This document shows positions 33,556-43,178 of a DNA stretch of 64,000 nt, piece by piece. Source of the stretch: Gemmatimonadaceae bacterium (lineage in GTDB: Bacteria; Gemmatimonadota; Gemmatimonadetes; Gemmatimonadales; Gemmatimonadaceae). The stretch's first letter is position 1; every line of letters starts with the position of its first letter. Where the stretch lies: contig JACDDT010000004.1 in the NCBI GenBank assembly GCA_013816855.1, positions 1 to 64,000 on the forward strand, in the 5' to 3' direction. The position numbers were made by a program, and so were the translations under genes. Under the pieces are notes generated by a model. It saw only the letters and a list, made by a program, of their open reading frames with translations. It ran no database searches and was not told the origin of the DNA.

Positions 33556-35303
33556 CTTTCAGGGCGTCCCTTGCGTGGGGGTCCGGAGCGCGGGCGATCC
33601 GCACCGGGACGCTTGCGATCCGACCCAGGACGGGGGCGATCCGATCCGAAACGTGGCCTATCGGAGCTGGGACGCGGCCGATCGGCCCCTGGACGCGGTC
33701 GGTCTGACCCGGGGCGCGGCCGATCGGAGCCGGGACGCGGCCGGTCGTAGCCAGAGCGCGGACGGTCTCCCGCTGCGCGCGGAGGACGGGGTCCGCTGGG
33801 ACGCGGGCGATCATCGCGATCGAATGTGCGCCGCGGCGGCCGATCGCCCCCGCGCGAGTCACCCTCGCTGCTCTTTCGCTCGGATTTGGGCCGATCGGCT
33901 CGCACCGCGACTTTCCGCCCCTTGATCGTCTTCCCATTGAGTGCGGTAATGATCTTTTCCGATTCGGCGGCCGGCACCTCGACGATTGTGTGGGATTCGT
34001 AGACCTCAACCTTACCGATCGAGCCGCCCGGGATTCCCGCTTCGCCTGCAATCGTCCCCACGAGATCGCCCGGCTTGATGCCGTCGCGGTCACCAAGCGT
34101 CACAAAAAGCTTCGAAGTGGCGCCTGTCCACTCGGGCGCAGCTGCGGGAGTCGTGGCCATAGACGGCGGTGCTGCTTTCGCGACACGCCGCTCCCGCTCG
34201 AGAAGCTGAAGCGCCGCGGCGGCAATCTCGACCGCATCGTATTCCGCGAGCAGGGGCTCGAGGGGCGCGATTTCTCTCGGCGGAATTCCCGCGGAGAGCA
34301 CCGAGCGCAGCTCGCTGCGCATGGCGTCGTCTCGTCGCCGGAGCTTGTCGGTGCCCGCAGAGAAATTGAGCGGAGACAGCTTCGCGCCGAAGAGTTCGCG
34401 GATGGGCGAAAGCTCCGCCGGCGTAACGAGCGTGACCACATTGACGGCGCCGACCGTGCCGAGTGCATGAATTTCGCTTCGCCGCACCGGCGCATCGTAG
34501 ATAATGATCGTATGCACTGCCGCGGAGGGCGCACCGCGAACGACCGTGACCGGCGAATCTTCTCCAGAGTAGCCAAGCGTGTGGAGAACCCGCTCTGCAT
34601 CGATCTCGCCTGCGGCGGTACGGACGACAATCGCAGCAGAAGGGGGGTCGAGCTCGTCCAGAAGGCGGCGAAGCGAGGCCGGCTTGGCGATTCCAGCGGT
34701 TGTTAGATACTTAACTTCCGGTATCTCGCCGGTGCCGATGTCGTCCATAGGCATCGGTGCGCGACGGGCCCGACGGGCGTATCGCTCGACGAAATCTTCG
34801 ATTGGCTTGCTGATCCGGCGCGTCACGATAATGCGATCAGCGGATTTTCCAGCGTCCGAGAGGATGGTTTCCAACGCCGTGACGGCGCGCTCGCCCTGAT
34901 CGAGAAGATCCTCCGCCCAGGCGATCACGACGACGCGGAGCTCATCGAGCTTGAGGGCAGAGGCCGAAACGAGAGCGATAAGCTCTTCGGGCGTGCCCGA
35001 GATCGCGCGCACCGGCCGGGCCTTGAGGAGGCGTGCTGAACGCGAAGCGCGGGTGGCGGGAAGAACTTCGATTCCTGTTGCCCCGTTCAACGAATGTGCC
35101 ATCTCCGCAATCGCGAGCGCGTTTTCGCCGTCCGCCGTGAGAATGAGGACCTGAACGGACGGTGATTCGGGGTCGATGCGACCGAGCGCTGCTGAAAGGA
35201 ACTCGGGGATCGAATCGGACGTGTGAGGAAGGACGTAGACCGTTCCAGGGCTCCGGCCGATGGTTGCGGTCGCTTCTGTGGTTTCTGACTGCTCTTCCGA
35301 CAT
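33552..35303 (-). CDS. Degenerate DEAD-box helicase-like protein with DbpA-type RNA-binding domain and DRPRPGS-repeat tail
   Basis: C-terminal [46 protein letters not shown]...[11 protein letters not shown] (DbpA RBD). Helicase-like core retains [31 protein letters not shown] and [20 protein letters not shown], but Walker A, DEAD and HRxGRxGR are absent. Confidence 0.75.
   Translation of the reverse strand: MSEEQSETTEATATIGRSPGTVYVLPHTSDSIPEFLSAALGRIDPESPSVQVLILTADGENALAIAEMAHSLNGATGIEVLPATRASRSARLLKARPVRAISGTPEELIALVSASALKLDELRVVVIAWAEDLLDQGERAVTALETILSDAGKSADRIIVTRRISKPIEDFVERYARRARRAPMPMDDIGTGEIPEVKYLTTAGIAKPASLRRLLDELDPPSAAIVVRTAAGEIDAERVLHTLGYSGEDSPVTVVRGAPSAAVHTIIIYDAPVRRSEIHALGTVGAVNVVTLVTPAELSPIRELFGAKLSPLNFSAGTDKLRRRDDAMRSELRSVLSAGIPPREIAPLEPLLAEYDAVEIAAAALQLLERERRVAKAAPPSMATTPAAAPEWTGATSKLFVTLGDRDGIKPGDLVGTIAGEAGIPGGSIGKVEVYESHTIVEVPAAESEKIITALNGKTIKGRKVAVRADRPKSERKSSEGDSRGGDRPPRRTFDRDDRPRPSGPRPPRAAGDRPRSGYDRPRPGSDRPRPGSDRPRPGADRPRPSSDRPRFGSDRPRPGSDRKRPGADRPRSGPPRKGRPER
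33583..33770 (-). repeat. 21-bp tandem repeat encoding (DRPRPGS)n heptads
   Basis: [56 protein letters not shown]. Confidence 0.85.
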
Positions 35304-35472
35304 CCGATTCCTCTCGTGCAATGGCGCCGTTCAGTCCGCGCGGATTATGTTATCAAACAGGCCGCAGCGCAAAAAAATCGCCGGCGTCAACCCAAGTATA
35401 GCGGGAAAAACCCCGGTGTGCGCAGGCCTCGCGTAAGACTGTCATCAACCATCCGCCGGAAGCATCGTCACC

Positions 35473-35751
35473 ATGATCACAGCGATTGTCCTCATCAAGG
35501 CTGAGCCCAAATCCATTACGGGTGCGGCGACGAGAATCGCCGGGATTGATGGCGTATCGCAGGTTTTTTCAGTGAGCGGAGAATGGGACCTCGTCGCCAT
35601 TCTCGAGGTGACCGATTACGAGGCGGTGGCGGCCATCGTCACTGAAAAAATGGCGCCCGTCCCCGGGCTTCAGCTCACGCAGACATTGACGGCTTTCCGG
35701 GCCTACTCGAAGAAGGATTTAGAGCAGGCCTGGGACATCGGACTGGAATAA
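35473..35751 (+). CDS. Stand-alone Lrp/AsnC ligand-binding (RAM) domain protein
   Basis: MITAIVLIKAEPKSITGAATRIAGIDGVSQVFSVSGEWDLVAILEVTDYEAVAAIV; no HTH. Confidence 0.88.
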   Translation: MITAIVLIKAEPKSITGAATRIAGIDGVSQVFSVSGEWDLVAILEVTDYEAVAAIVTEKMAPVPGLQLTQTLTAFRAYSKKDLEQAWDIGLE

Positions 35752-35755
35752 CCGG

Positions 35756-36751
35756 GTGATCGGCTCTCGGAATTCAGGGCCTGATCTCTCAAGTCGAGCC
35801 GCGCTAACCTTTTTAAAATCCGAATTTCCGGACATCAGCGTCTCGGACGCGCCGGCAGTCGTGCTCGAGCGCCCCGCCGCTGCCGATCCGCCGCGGCTCA
35901 GCGCGGTCGAGCTCATCGAGCATAAAAAATTCTCCAGCGTCCCGCTCGTCGCCGAGCCGGCGGCCAATCGGACGAGTGGTTTTGGCGGATTCCTCGACGG
36001 TGCTCAGAAAGTACAGGTCCTCGCCTACCCCAAAGGCGTTCCTATAGTACTCGGCACCGTTTCCGCAGGCATCCGCTGCCGGGTGGAGCGCAGGCTCATC
36101 ACGTGGAAGGAGCGCGATCCCGCGGTGGAGAGGAAGCTTTATCTCCCGCTCGCATTCCTCGGCGGGACGCGCCTCGCCTCCAGCGAGCGCTTCGAAGTGG
36201 TGGACACTTCTGCCGACAGGGAGGGTGCAGGCGTCGACGCGCATCCGCTGGGGTTGGTCGACCGCGCGATGCAGCTCGTGCAGGAGAATCGCGAGTCACT
36301 TGAGAATCGCTTCGCAGAAGATTGGTGCGACACCGAGGGAACTCCACTCTTCATTGATGGCGGAATCAGCGGTAGCGCGCGTGTCGCGACTTCCGGCCTC
36401 GCGGTTGGCGTTATCAAGAGCCATCGCACTCTTTATCTCGAAGATTCAGCGCTGCCCACTCTCTTCGCGCTGAAGAAAGGCGAGCGCTCGAGTGTGTTTC
36501 GGGTTTCCGCGCGGTCGCGGCGGACGGTGGCGAGCTGGTACCTCCGCATTCGCTCGGCTGCGGGGCAGGACCCGCTTTGGGGGTTGGTGCGAATCGAGAT
36601 CGCCGATTCACCAGACGCGGTTTCAAGAGTTGACGAGATCTCGCGGTGGGTGCTCGCCGAATCGTCGCCCCTTTCGCTTCCTGATGGGCGATGGGACAAG
36701 ATGGCGTACGGGATTCGCGACGCGGAAGAATTTCTGAGGGCGATCTCGTGA
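35756..36751 (+). CDS. nurA: NurA-domain nuclease
   Basis: GGFLDGAQKVQVLAYPKGVPIVLGTVSAGI, PLFIDGGISGSARVATSGLAVGVIKSH; translationally coupled to a HerA-like ATPase. Confidence 0.78.
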   Translation: MIGSRNSGPDLSSRAALTFLKSEFPDISVSDAPAVVLERPAAADPPRLSAVELIEHKKFSSVPLVAEPAANRTSGFGGFLDGAQKVQVLAYPKGVPIVLGTVSAGIRCRVERRLITWKERDPAVERKLYLPLAFLGGTRLASSERFEVVDTSADREGAGVDAHPLGLVDRAMQLVQENRESLENRFAEDWCDTEGTPLFIDGGISGSARVATSGLAVGVIKSHRTLYLEDSALPTLFALKKGERSSVFRVSARSRRTVASWYLRIRSAAGQDPLWGLVRIEIADSPDAVSRVDEISRWVLAESSPLSLPDGRWDKMAYGIRDAEEFLRAIS

Positions 36752-38697
36752 CGTCAGCGCTCGGGAGAGTCGTCGCGACGGAGCGGAAGCCCAACACTCC
36801 GCACGAATTTCATTTTTGGACCGCGCTCGACTCGCCGGTGGGAATCGGAACGATCGTGCGCGTGGATGGAACGCAGCCGATCGAAGGGCAGATTCCGCGC
36901 ATTTACGGAATCGTCGTGGAAGGATTTAGCTACACGGATCTTCAAACGCCGATGCACGACGTGCTCGGGCACGATGGCTCGCCGTCGGATGCCGGATACG
37001 CCCTCACCGAGCGCGCGGAAATTCGGCTCTACACGGCCGCAGTTCTAAGGCAAATCCCCGAAGAGCCGTTACAGCCCGTGCCGATGGGTCAGGTGTTTCT
37101 CGCCGAAGAACCGGATGTGCAGATCGCGCTTCGCATGGACACCTATCTCCGTGAAGGAGCGAACACCGGTATTCCGATAGGCGTGTACCGCGCCGGTGGC
37201 ACCGAGGCGACTGTCTATCTCGACGCCGATTTCCTCCTCGGTCCGGAGGCCGCTCACCTCAACATCACCGGCGTATCCGGTCTTGCGACCAAGACGAGCG
37301 CGGTCGAGTGGCTTCTCTCGTCGCTGTTCACGCATTTTCCGGAAGAGAAGGGGTCTATTGCGGCGGTCTGCTTCAATGTGAAAGGTCCCGATCTCTGTTA
37401 TCTCGACCAGCCTGGCCGCGTCGAGGATTCCGACAGGAAGCTCTACGAAAAGCTTGGCGTTAAGCCCGAGCCGTTTGAGAAAGTGCAGTACTTCGCGCCC
37501 TACACGGCGAAGGGATTCACTCTGAATACGCTGCGGTCGAATCCCGCGCTGATGCACAACGTGAACGCGCTCACGTGGGGACTCCGTGAGGTTCTGCAGT
37601 ACGCTGAGGTGCTGCTCAACCGCGACGATGTCGATGCCAAAGCGGATGCGCTCATCGACTTCATCCGCGAGCAGGTGCTTGACAAGCAGTTCGATGACCC
37701 GCTTCTCACGCGAACCCACACGGTTCAATCCTTTGCCGACCTCGACGCGTGGTTCCGCGAGGTGCTGCGCGGACTCGAGCAGAAAGACGATCAGAGCTGG
37801 CGCACTCATCACGTGGCCACGATCAGGAAGGTTCGCAACCGCCTCTCCAACATCTCGACACGCTGCGCCGGGCTCGTCACCGATTTCGGCGAAGTGAGCG
37901 ACCTGCCGTTCGGGGAGTTCGAGGACCGCACGGTTTATGTGGTCGACGTCGCGAACCTCGAGGAAGACGCGCAGGACCTGATCTTCGCGCGCATCGTGTC
38001 GAAATTGCGCGAGCATCTCGAGCGACGCGACCTCGGTGTGAAGCACCTCGTCGTGTTCGTGGACGAGCTCAATAAATACGCGCCGAGCGATGGCCTCGAT
38101 AACTATGTGCGGAAGATGCTGCTGGATATTTCCGAGCGCGGCAGATACCTCGGCCTGGTTTTATTCAGCGCGCAGCAGTTCCGCTCCCAGGTGCATCGCC
38201 GCGTAGTGGGTAATTCATCCACATCCGTCTTCGGGCGCATGGATTCCGATGAGCTCGCAACGCCGGGCTACGCAACGCTTAGTCCGGCAACGAGAACGAA
38301 GCTCGCCACGCTCGATAAGGGCCAGCTGATGATCCGTCATCCGCACTTCACGCAGCCGATCTTCGTGCGCTTTCCCCGTCCATCGGTGATGCAGGGAAGA
38401 GAAGGAGCGGAGAAATTTCCAGCGGCGCGGGAAGGCTCGCTCGACGCCGCGGTTTTTCGCGCGCTTCGCCAGCTCGATCCGGACATAACGCTCAATTGGG
38501 TGCAGGACGCAACCGCGCTCTATACCGAGCAGGAAGTTTTGAAGGCGCGCAACGCGACTCTCCTCGCGAAACCGAAAGACGTGCGCGCATTCTTCCTGTC
38601 GCAATTCCGGCGCATCATTCCGGCGCAGCAGGCGCATGAGCGCCCGGTGGTGGCGGCAATCAAGGGACTTCCGCTGGACGATCCGTATGGTTTTTAA
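36748..38697 (+). CDS. herA: HerA-like ATPase (FtsK/HerA superfamily)
   Basis: LNITGVSGLATKTSAVEWLLSSLF (variant P-loop), KHLVVFVDELNKYAP (Walker B), ISERGRYLGLVLFSAQQFRSQVHRRVVGNSSTSVFGRMD. GTG start overlaps nurA stop (GTGA). Confidence 0.85.
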   Translation: MTSALGRVVATERKPNTPHEFHFWTALDSPVGIGTIVRVDGTQPIEGQIPRIYGIVVEGFSYTDLQTPMHDVLGHDGSPSDAGYALTERAEIRLYTAAVLRQIPEEPLQPVPMGQVFLAEEPDVQIALRMDTYLREGANTGIPIGVYRAGGTEATVYLDADFLLGPEAAHLNITGVSGLATKTSAVEWLLSSLFTHFPEEKGSIAAVCFNVKGPDLCYLDQPGRVEDSDRKLYEKLGVKPEPFEKVQYFAPYTAKGFTLNTLRSNPALMHNVNALTWGLREVLQYAEVLLNRDDVDAKADALIDFIREQVLDKQFDDPLLTRTHTVQSFADLDAWFREVLRGLEQKDDQSWRTHHVATIRKVRNRLSNISTRCAGLVTDFGEVSDLPFGEFEDRTVYVVDVANLEEDAQDLIFARIVSKLREHLERRDLGVKHLVVFVDELNKYAPSDGLDNYVRKMLLDISERGRYLGLVLFSAQQFRSQVHRRVVGNSSTSVFGRMDSDELATPGYATLSPATRTKLATLDKGQLMIRHPHFTQPIFVRFPRPSVMQGREGAEKFPAAREGSLDAAVFRALRQLDPDITLNWVQDATALYTEQEVLKARNATLLAKPKDVRAFFLSQFRRIIPAQQAHERPVVAAIKGLPLDDPYGF

Positions 38698-39514
38698 AAT
38701 CGCCGCAGGACTCGCGCTTTCGATGGCGGTTGCGGCGCAGCCGGTATCCGCCCAAAAGATTCTTTTGCAGATCAAGCCGCACGTCGGCGATACCATCAAG
38801 ATGCACCTGACGCAAACGATCGAGATGACGGGCACTCCGTGGAGCGCCGGGTTCGACTCCGCGCGGAAGCTCACCGCTTCCACCGAAGTTTTTTCGCGTG
38901 CGGTGCCATACCAGTGGACTGCAGGTGGGACTCTCATTCACGCCATCACCGACTCGATGACTTCCTCCGCAGTGCCTCAGAGCGGAAGCCCGGCGAAAGT
39001 GCGCCGGGTTCCACCGCCCGCGCCCGCGGTTCTGCGCGTCGCTTCCGACGGAGCGATCGAGGTCGTAGACGATGGCGATGCTGCGAGCGAGATCAAGCAT
39101 ATTTTTGCAGAGATGCCTTCGATGCTGCCAAGACAACCGGTTGCCGTTGGAGAAAGGTGGAAGAAGGAGATGCGCATTCCACTCGCCGGCGATCCGGGAT
39201 CCGAGGGCACCGTGAAGGCGACGCTGCAGTTCGACTCGCTCTCGAAGAATGAGCAGGTCGCCTTCATCTCCATCCGTGGCAGCATCTCCCGCGTTACCGC
39301 CGATCGACGTGTCGCGCCAAGCAGTTACCAAACTTCCGGAACGTTCACCGGCACAATGCGGATCGACCGCGCCCTCGGCTGGATCACCGATGCGAAGAGC
39401 GTCATAAGCGTGCGCGCGGAAATCGCCGATGAGCGACCGTCGCAACGGAAGGTGGCGAAGCCGCTCGAGGTGCAGACGAAAATCAGTGTTTGGACGCGCG
39501 CGGTGAAGCAGTAA
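38687..39514 (+). CDS. Secreted/periplasmic hypothetical protein (DUF6263-like)
   Basis: Signal peptide MVFKIAAGLALSMAVAAQPVSAQ; VGDTIKMHLTQTIEM; overlaps herA and mre11 ends. Confidence 0.65.
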   Translation: MVFKIAAGLALSMAVAAQPVSAQKILLQIKPHVGDTIKMHLTQTIEMTGTPWSAGFDSARKLTASTEVFSRAVPYQWTAGGTLIHAITDSMTSSAVPQSGSPAKVRRVPPPAPAVLRVASDGAIEVVDDGDAASEIKHIFAEMPSMLPRQPVAVGERWKKEMRIPLAGDPGSEGTVKATLQFDSLSKNEQVAFISIRGSISRVTADRRVAPSSYQTSGTFTGTMRIDRALGWITDAKSVISVRAEIADERPSQRKVAKPLEVQTKISVWTRAVKQ

Positions 39515-40701
39515 TGAGAGTCGTTCACATCTCCGACATCCACCTCGGCTTCCGCCAGTATCAGCGGCAGACGCAGGCCGGTCTCAACCAGCGCGAAGTC
39601 GATGTCGCAAAGACACTGCATCGCGTGGTGGACAAGATCATCGAGCTTGAGCCGAACATCGTGCTCGTTGCCGGAGACGTGTTTCACACCGTGCGCCCGA
39701 CCAACCCGGCGATCCTTCACGCGTTCAGCCAGTTTCAGCGGCTGGTGCAGCGGCTGCCGGAAGCGCAGATCCTTATAGTCGCCGGTAACCACGACACTCC
39801 GCGAACGACGGAGACGGGATGCATTCTCCGCCTGTTCGTGCCGCTCGGAATAAGAGTGATCGAGGGCAAGCCCGATCGCATTCCGCTCTTCAACGGAGAG
39901 GTTTCCGTACTCGCTGTACCGGATCTGCCGACCGGCTCGCGCCCTTCGCTCACTCCTGATGCATCGGCGAAGTACAACATTCTTCTCATTCACGGGGAAG
40001 TCGAAGGCATTCTTCCGAAGTACGCGACGGCGCTCGATCGCACGCCGATGACCATTTCCGAAGAAGAGCTTGGCGCGCACCGTTGGGACTACGTCGCGCT
40101 CGGGCATTATCACGTGTACCGCTCGGTGGCGCCGAATGCGTTCTACTCCGGCTCGCTGGATTACACGAGCAGCAATCCGTGGGGCGAGCTCGTGGAAGAG
40201 CGTGACGCGCAGATTCAAGGGAAAGGATTCATCGAGCACGATCTTGCCGCGCGCACGCATCGGTTCCACCACATCGCGCCGGAGCGGAAATGGGTCGATC
40301 TTGCGCCGATTTCCGGCGAGGGACTTTCGGCAGCGGACCTCGACGCGCGCATCAAGGAAGCTCTCGCCGGCTGCGACGGCGGAATCGACGGCAAGATCAT
40401 CCGGCTGGTCGTTCGTGACGTGCCGCGTCACGTCATTCGCGAGCTGGATCACAAGGCACTTCGGGAGTTCCGGCGTGCCGCACTGCATTTCCATCTCGAC
40501 ACGCGGCGCCCGGAGATCGTGCGGCGGGAAGGCCAGGGCGCGCCGGGAAGAAGGCAGTCTCTTTCTGAAACGCTGCGCGACAGCCTTCGCTCTCGAACTC
40601 TGACAAGCGATTTGAGCCGCGAACGGCTGGTCGAGCTCGGTCTTCATTATCTCGAGGAAGCCGACGCATCAGCTCCCGCCTCAGAGGTCGAGGCTCTGTG
40701 A
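39514..40701 (+). CDS. sbcD: Mre11/SbcD-family DNA repair exonuclease
   Basis: MRVVHISDIHLGF, VLVAGDVFHTVRPTN, LIVAGNHDTPRTTE, ILLIHGEVEG, YVALGHYHVYR. Confidence 0.93.
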   Translation: MRVVHISDIHLGFRQYQRQTQAGLNQREVDVAKTLHRVVDKIIELEPNIVLVAGDVFHTVRPTNPAILHAFSQFQRLVQRLPEAQILIVAGNHDTPRTTETGCILRLFVPLGIRVIEGKPDRIPLFNGEVSVLAVPDLPTGSRPSLTPDASAKYNILLIHGEVEGILPKYATALDRTPMTISEEELGAHRWDYVALGHYHVYRSVAPNAFYSGSLDYTSSNPWGELVEERDAQIQGKGFIEHDLAARTHRFHHIAPERKWVDLAPISGEGLSAADLDARIKEALAGCDGGIDGKIIRLVVRDVPRHVIRELDHKALREFRRAALHFHLDTRRPEIVRREGQGAPGRRQSLSETLRDSLRSRTLTSDLSRERLVELGLHYLEEADASAPASEVEAL

Positions 40702-43178
40702 GACTAAACAGTCTTAAGCTGGTCAACTTCCGGCAGCACGCGGACACTGAGATCAACTTCGATTCCGGCCTCACTGGAATCATCGGTCCCAACGGCGCAG
40801 GCAAGACAACGATTCTCGAGGCGATCGCGTGGGCGCTGTACGGCAATCAGGCAGTGCGCGGTAATCGCGACTCCATTCGCTTTCTCGGCGCCGGTGCGCG
40901 CGCGCAGGTCGAAGTGCAGCTCGACTTCGAGCTCGGCAGCCATCGTTACAAAGTGGTGCGCGGCCTCACCAGCGCTGAGCTTTATCTCGACGGCGCGCTC
41001 GAGCCGATAGCGAACTCGATTACATCGGTCACCGAGCTTCTTCAAAGAAGAATCGGAATGTCACTCTCCGAATTCTTCCACACCTACTTCACCGGGCAGA
41101 AAGAACTGGCGGTGATGGCAGCGATGACACCGGGGAAGCGCGGACAATTCCTCTCGCGCGTTCTTGGCTATGAAAAGCTGCGTCTCGCACAGGAGCTCGT
41201 GCGCGACAAAAAGTCGCAGGTGAAAGCCGCCGCCGATGGAATGGTTCGCGGCATGCCGGATCCGGAGACCGTCGCCCGCTCGCTCTCCGAAGCGGCGGCG
41301 AAGAAGGCGGAAGCGGAGGAGCGCTCGCAGCAGGCGGCGCATCGTCATGCGATTCGCCATCTCGAGATGAAAACCGTCGAGCCGCGCTGGCAGCTGGCGC
41401 AGCGGCAGAGGGAACAAGGACTGCAGCTTCAGGCGCAGATCACCGTCGCCGAGGAGAAGGAGAGCTCGCACCAACGCGATGCTGAAAGAATTCGCGGCGA
41501 GCTCGATGCGATCTCCACCGCCAAGCTCGAGCTGAAACAGTTGAGAGAGCAGGTTGAGCCGCTATTCGCCCTCAACGTCGAGCTCCAGGCGCTCGACATT
41601 TTGCACCGCGAGGAAGGCCGGCGCCGGACGCTGATTGAGTCGGAACAGGTCCTTCGCGAGGAAATCGCGCGGCTCGAAGAGCGCCACGAAAAGATCGAGC
41701 GCGCCCCGGCACTCGAGGAAGAAGCCACTGTCGAACTCGAAGCAAAACGCGCGGAGCTAGAGGACACGCAGGGGATGCTGGAGGCACGGCGCACCGAATG
41801 GGTGCGCGACAGACAGGAAGCGGACACCAAACGTCAGTCGCTCCGCCAGCAGTATGCGGAGCTCAAGCAGCAGCGTGACCGCGTGGTTTCGCTCGGCGAA
41901 GACAGCGAATGCCCCACGTGCAGCCGGCCCCTCGGCGGGAGCCTCCACACCGTGGTCGAGCATCTCGACGAGCTGATTAAGGCTGTTGAGACCGACGGAA
42001 CGTATTACAAGAGCAGAGTCGAGCAGCTAGAGCAGATGCCGGATGATGTGAAAGCGCTCGACGAGAAGCGCCGCGCGATTACCACTGAAGTCGGCGCTCT
42101 GGAGCGGAAGCTTGCCAAGGTGCAGCTCGCGGTGCAGGAGCTGAGCACCATCGGACGCGACATAGCAGCGAAAAAACAACGGCAGCTACAGATCAAGAGC
42201 GACATCTCAAAGATCCCGCCCGGATATGACGCGGCGCGTCACAATGAAGTTCGCGCGGACATCGACCGCCTCGCCCCGATGGAGGCGAATGCAGCGCTGC
42301 TTCAGGCGCGAGTGGAGAAAGAGCCTCAGCTTCAGCTGCAGCGGCAAGAGCTGATGCGGGAGCTAACGCGGATTCAGTCGACCCTCGGCACGCTGCGGAT
42401 TCGGCGCACGCAAGTGTCGTCGGCGGAAGGTGACTTCGATTCGCTGCGAGGGACGTATGAGCGTGTGCGTCACGAGCTCGAGGACGCGAAGATTTCTGGA
42501 GCGCGCGCGCAGGAAAAGCTGAGCAGCGCAATGGTGGCGCTGAGTGCCGCCGAAGAATCGTGGCGCGACCTAAAGAAGAAGGAAGAAGAGCTCGAGCTGC
42601 TCGTCGCCGATCGCCGCATGCACGAGGAGCTGGATCGCGCATTCTCGGACCTGCGAACCGATCTCAACTTCCAGCTTCGCCCCGAGCTTTCCGAGCTGGC
42701 GAGCGCGTTTCTAAGCGAATTAACAGATGCACGATATTCGGAGCTCGAGCTGGACGACGACTACAACATCGTCATTCTCGAAGACGGGATTCCAAAACCG
42801 GTGTTGTCGGGCGGCGAAGAGGATCTGGCGAATCTCGTGCTGCGCCTCGCTATATCGCAGATGATTGCGGAGCGCGCCGGCCAAAGTTTTTCGCTGCTCA
42901 TTCTCGACGAAGTGTTCGGCTCGCTCGACGAGACACGACGCTTCAATGTGGTCGAGCTGCTGCGCGGTCTTCAGGACCGCTTCGAACAAGTCATTCTCAT
43001 CACGCATATTGAATCGGTGCGCGAAGGACTGGATCGTCTCATCACGGTGGGGTACAACGCGGGCACCGGCACTTCCAAGGTGCGCCAGGAAAAAGGCGGC
43101 TCCATTCCAGCCGAGGATGCCTTCGCTGAGGGAGAAGCGTTGCCGGACTCGGGATCCGAGCACGGGGCGGCAGCCTGA
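40698..43178 (+). CDS. sbcC: Rad50/SbcC-family SMC-like ATPase
   Basis: LVNFRQHADTEINFDSGLTGIIGPNGAGKTTILEAIAWALYG, zinc hook SECPTCSRPLGG, VLSGGEEDLANLVLRLAISQMIAE, LLILDEVFGSLDE. Confidence 0.95.
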   Translation: MRLNSLKLVNFRQHADTEINFDSGLTGIIGPNGAGKTTILEAIAWALYGNQAVRGNRDSIRFLGAGARAQVEVQLDFELGSHRYKVVRGLTSAELYLDGALEPIANSITSVTELLQRRIGMSLSEFFHTYFTGQKELAVMAAMTPGKRGQFLSRVLGYEKLRLAQELVRDKKSQVKAAADGMVRGMPDPETVARSLSEAAAKKAEAEERSQQAAHRHAIRHLEMKTVEPRWQLAQRQREQGLQLQAQITVAEEKESSHQRDAERIRGELDAISTAKLELKQLREQVEPLFALNVELQALDILHREEGRRRTLIESEQVLREEIARLEERHEKIERAPALEEEATVELEAKRAELEDTQGMLEARRTEWVRDRQEADTKRQSLRQQYAELKQQRDRVVSLGEDSECPTCSRPLGGSLHTVVEHLDELIKAVETDGTYYKSRVEQLEQMPDDVKALDEKRRAITTEVGALERKLAKVQLAVQELSTIGRDIAAKKQRQLQIKSDISKIPPGYDAARHNEVRADIDRLAPMEANAALLQARVEKEPQLQLQRQELMRELTRIQSTLGTLRIRRTQVSSAEGDFDSLRGTYERVRHELEDAKISGARAQEKLSSAMVALSAAEESWRDLKKKEEELELLVADRRMHEELDRAFSDLRTDLNFQLRPELSELASAFLSELTDARYSELELDDDYNIVILEDGIPKPVLSGGEEDLANLVLRLAISQMIAERAGQSFSLLILDEVFGSLDETRRFNVVELLRGLQDRFEQVILITHIESVREGLDRLITVGYNAGTGTSKVRQEKGGSIPAEDAFAEGEALPDSGSEHGAAA

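Noticed and set aside
33583-33770. Tandem repeat considered as a CRISPR-like array
   Set aside because: Repeats are in-frame 21-bp coding heptads with no spacers and no cas genes nearby.
37069-38046. 325-aa minus-strand ORF opposite herA
   Set aside because: Antisense shadow; the herA frame carries Walker B and other conserved motifs.
39325-40647. 440-aa minus-strand ORF opposite mre11/sbcD
   Set aside because: Antisense shadow; Arg/His-rich, low-complexity composition typical of codon-complement translation.
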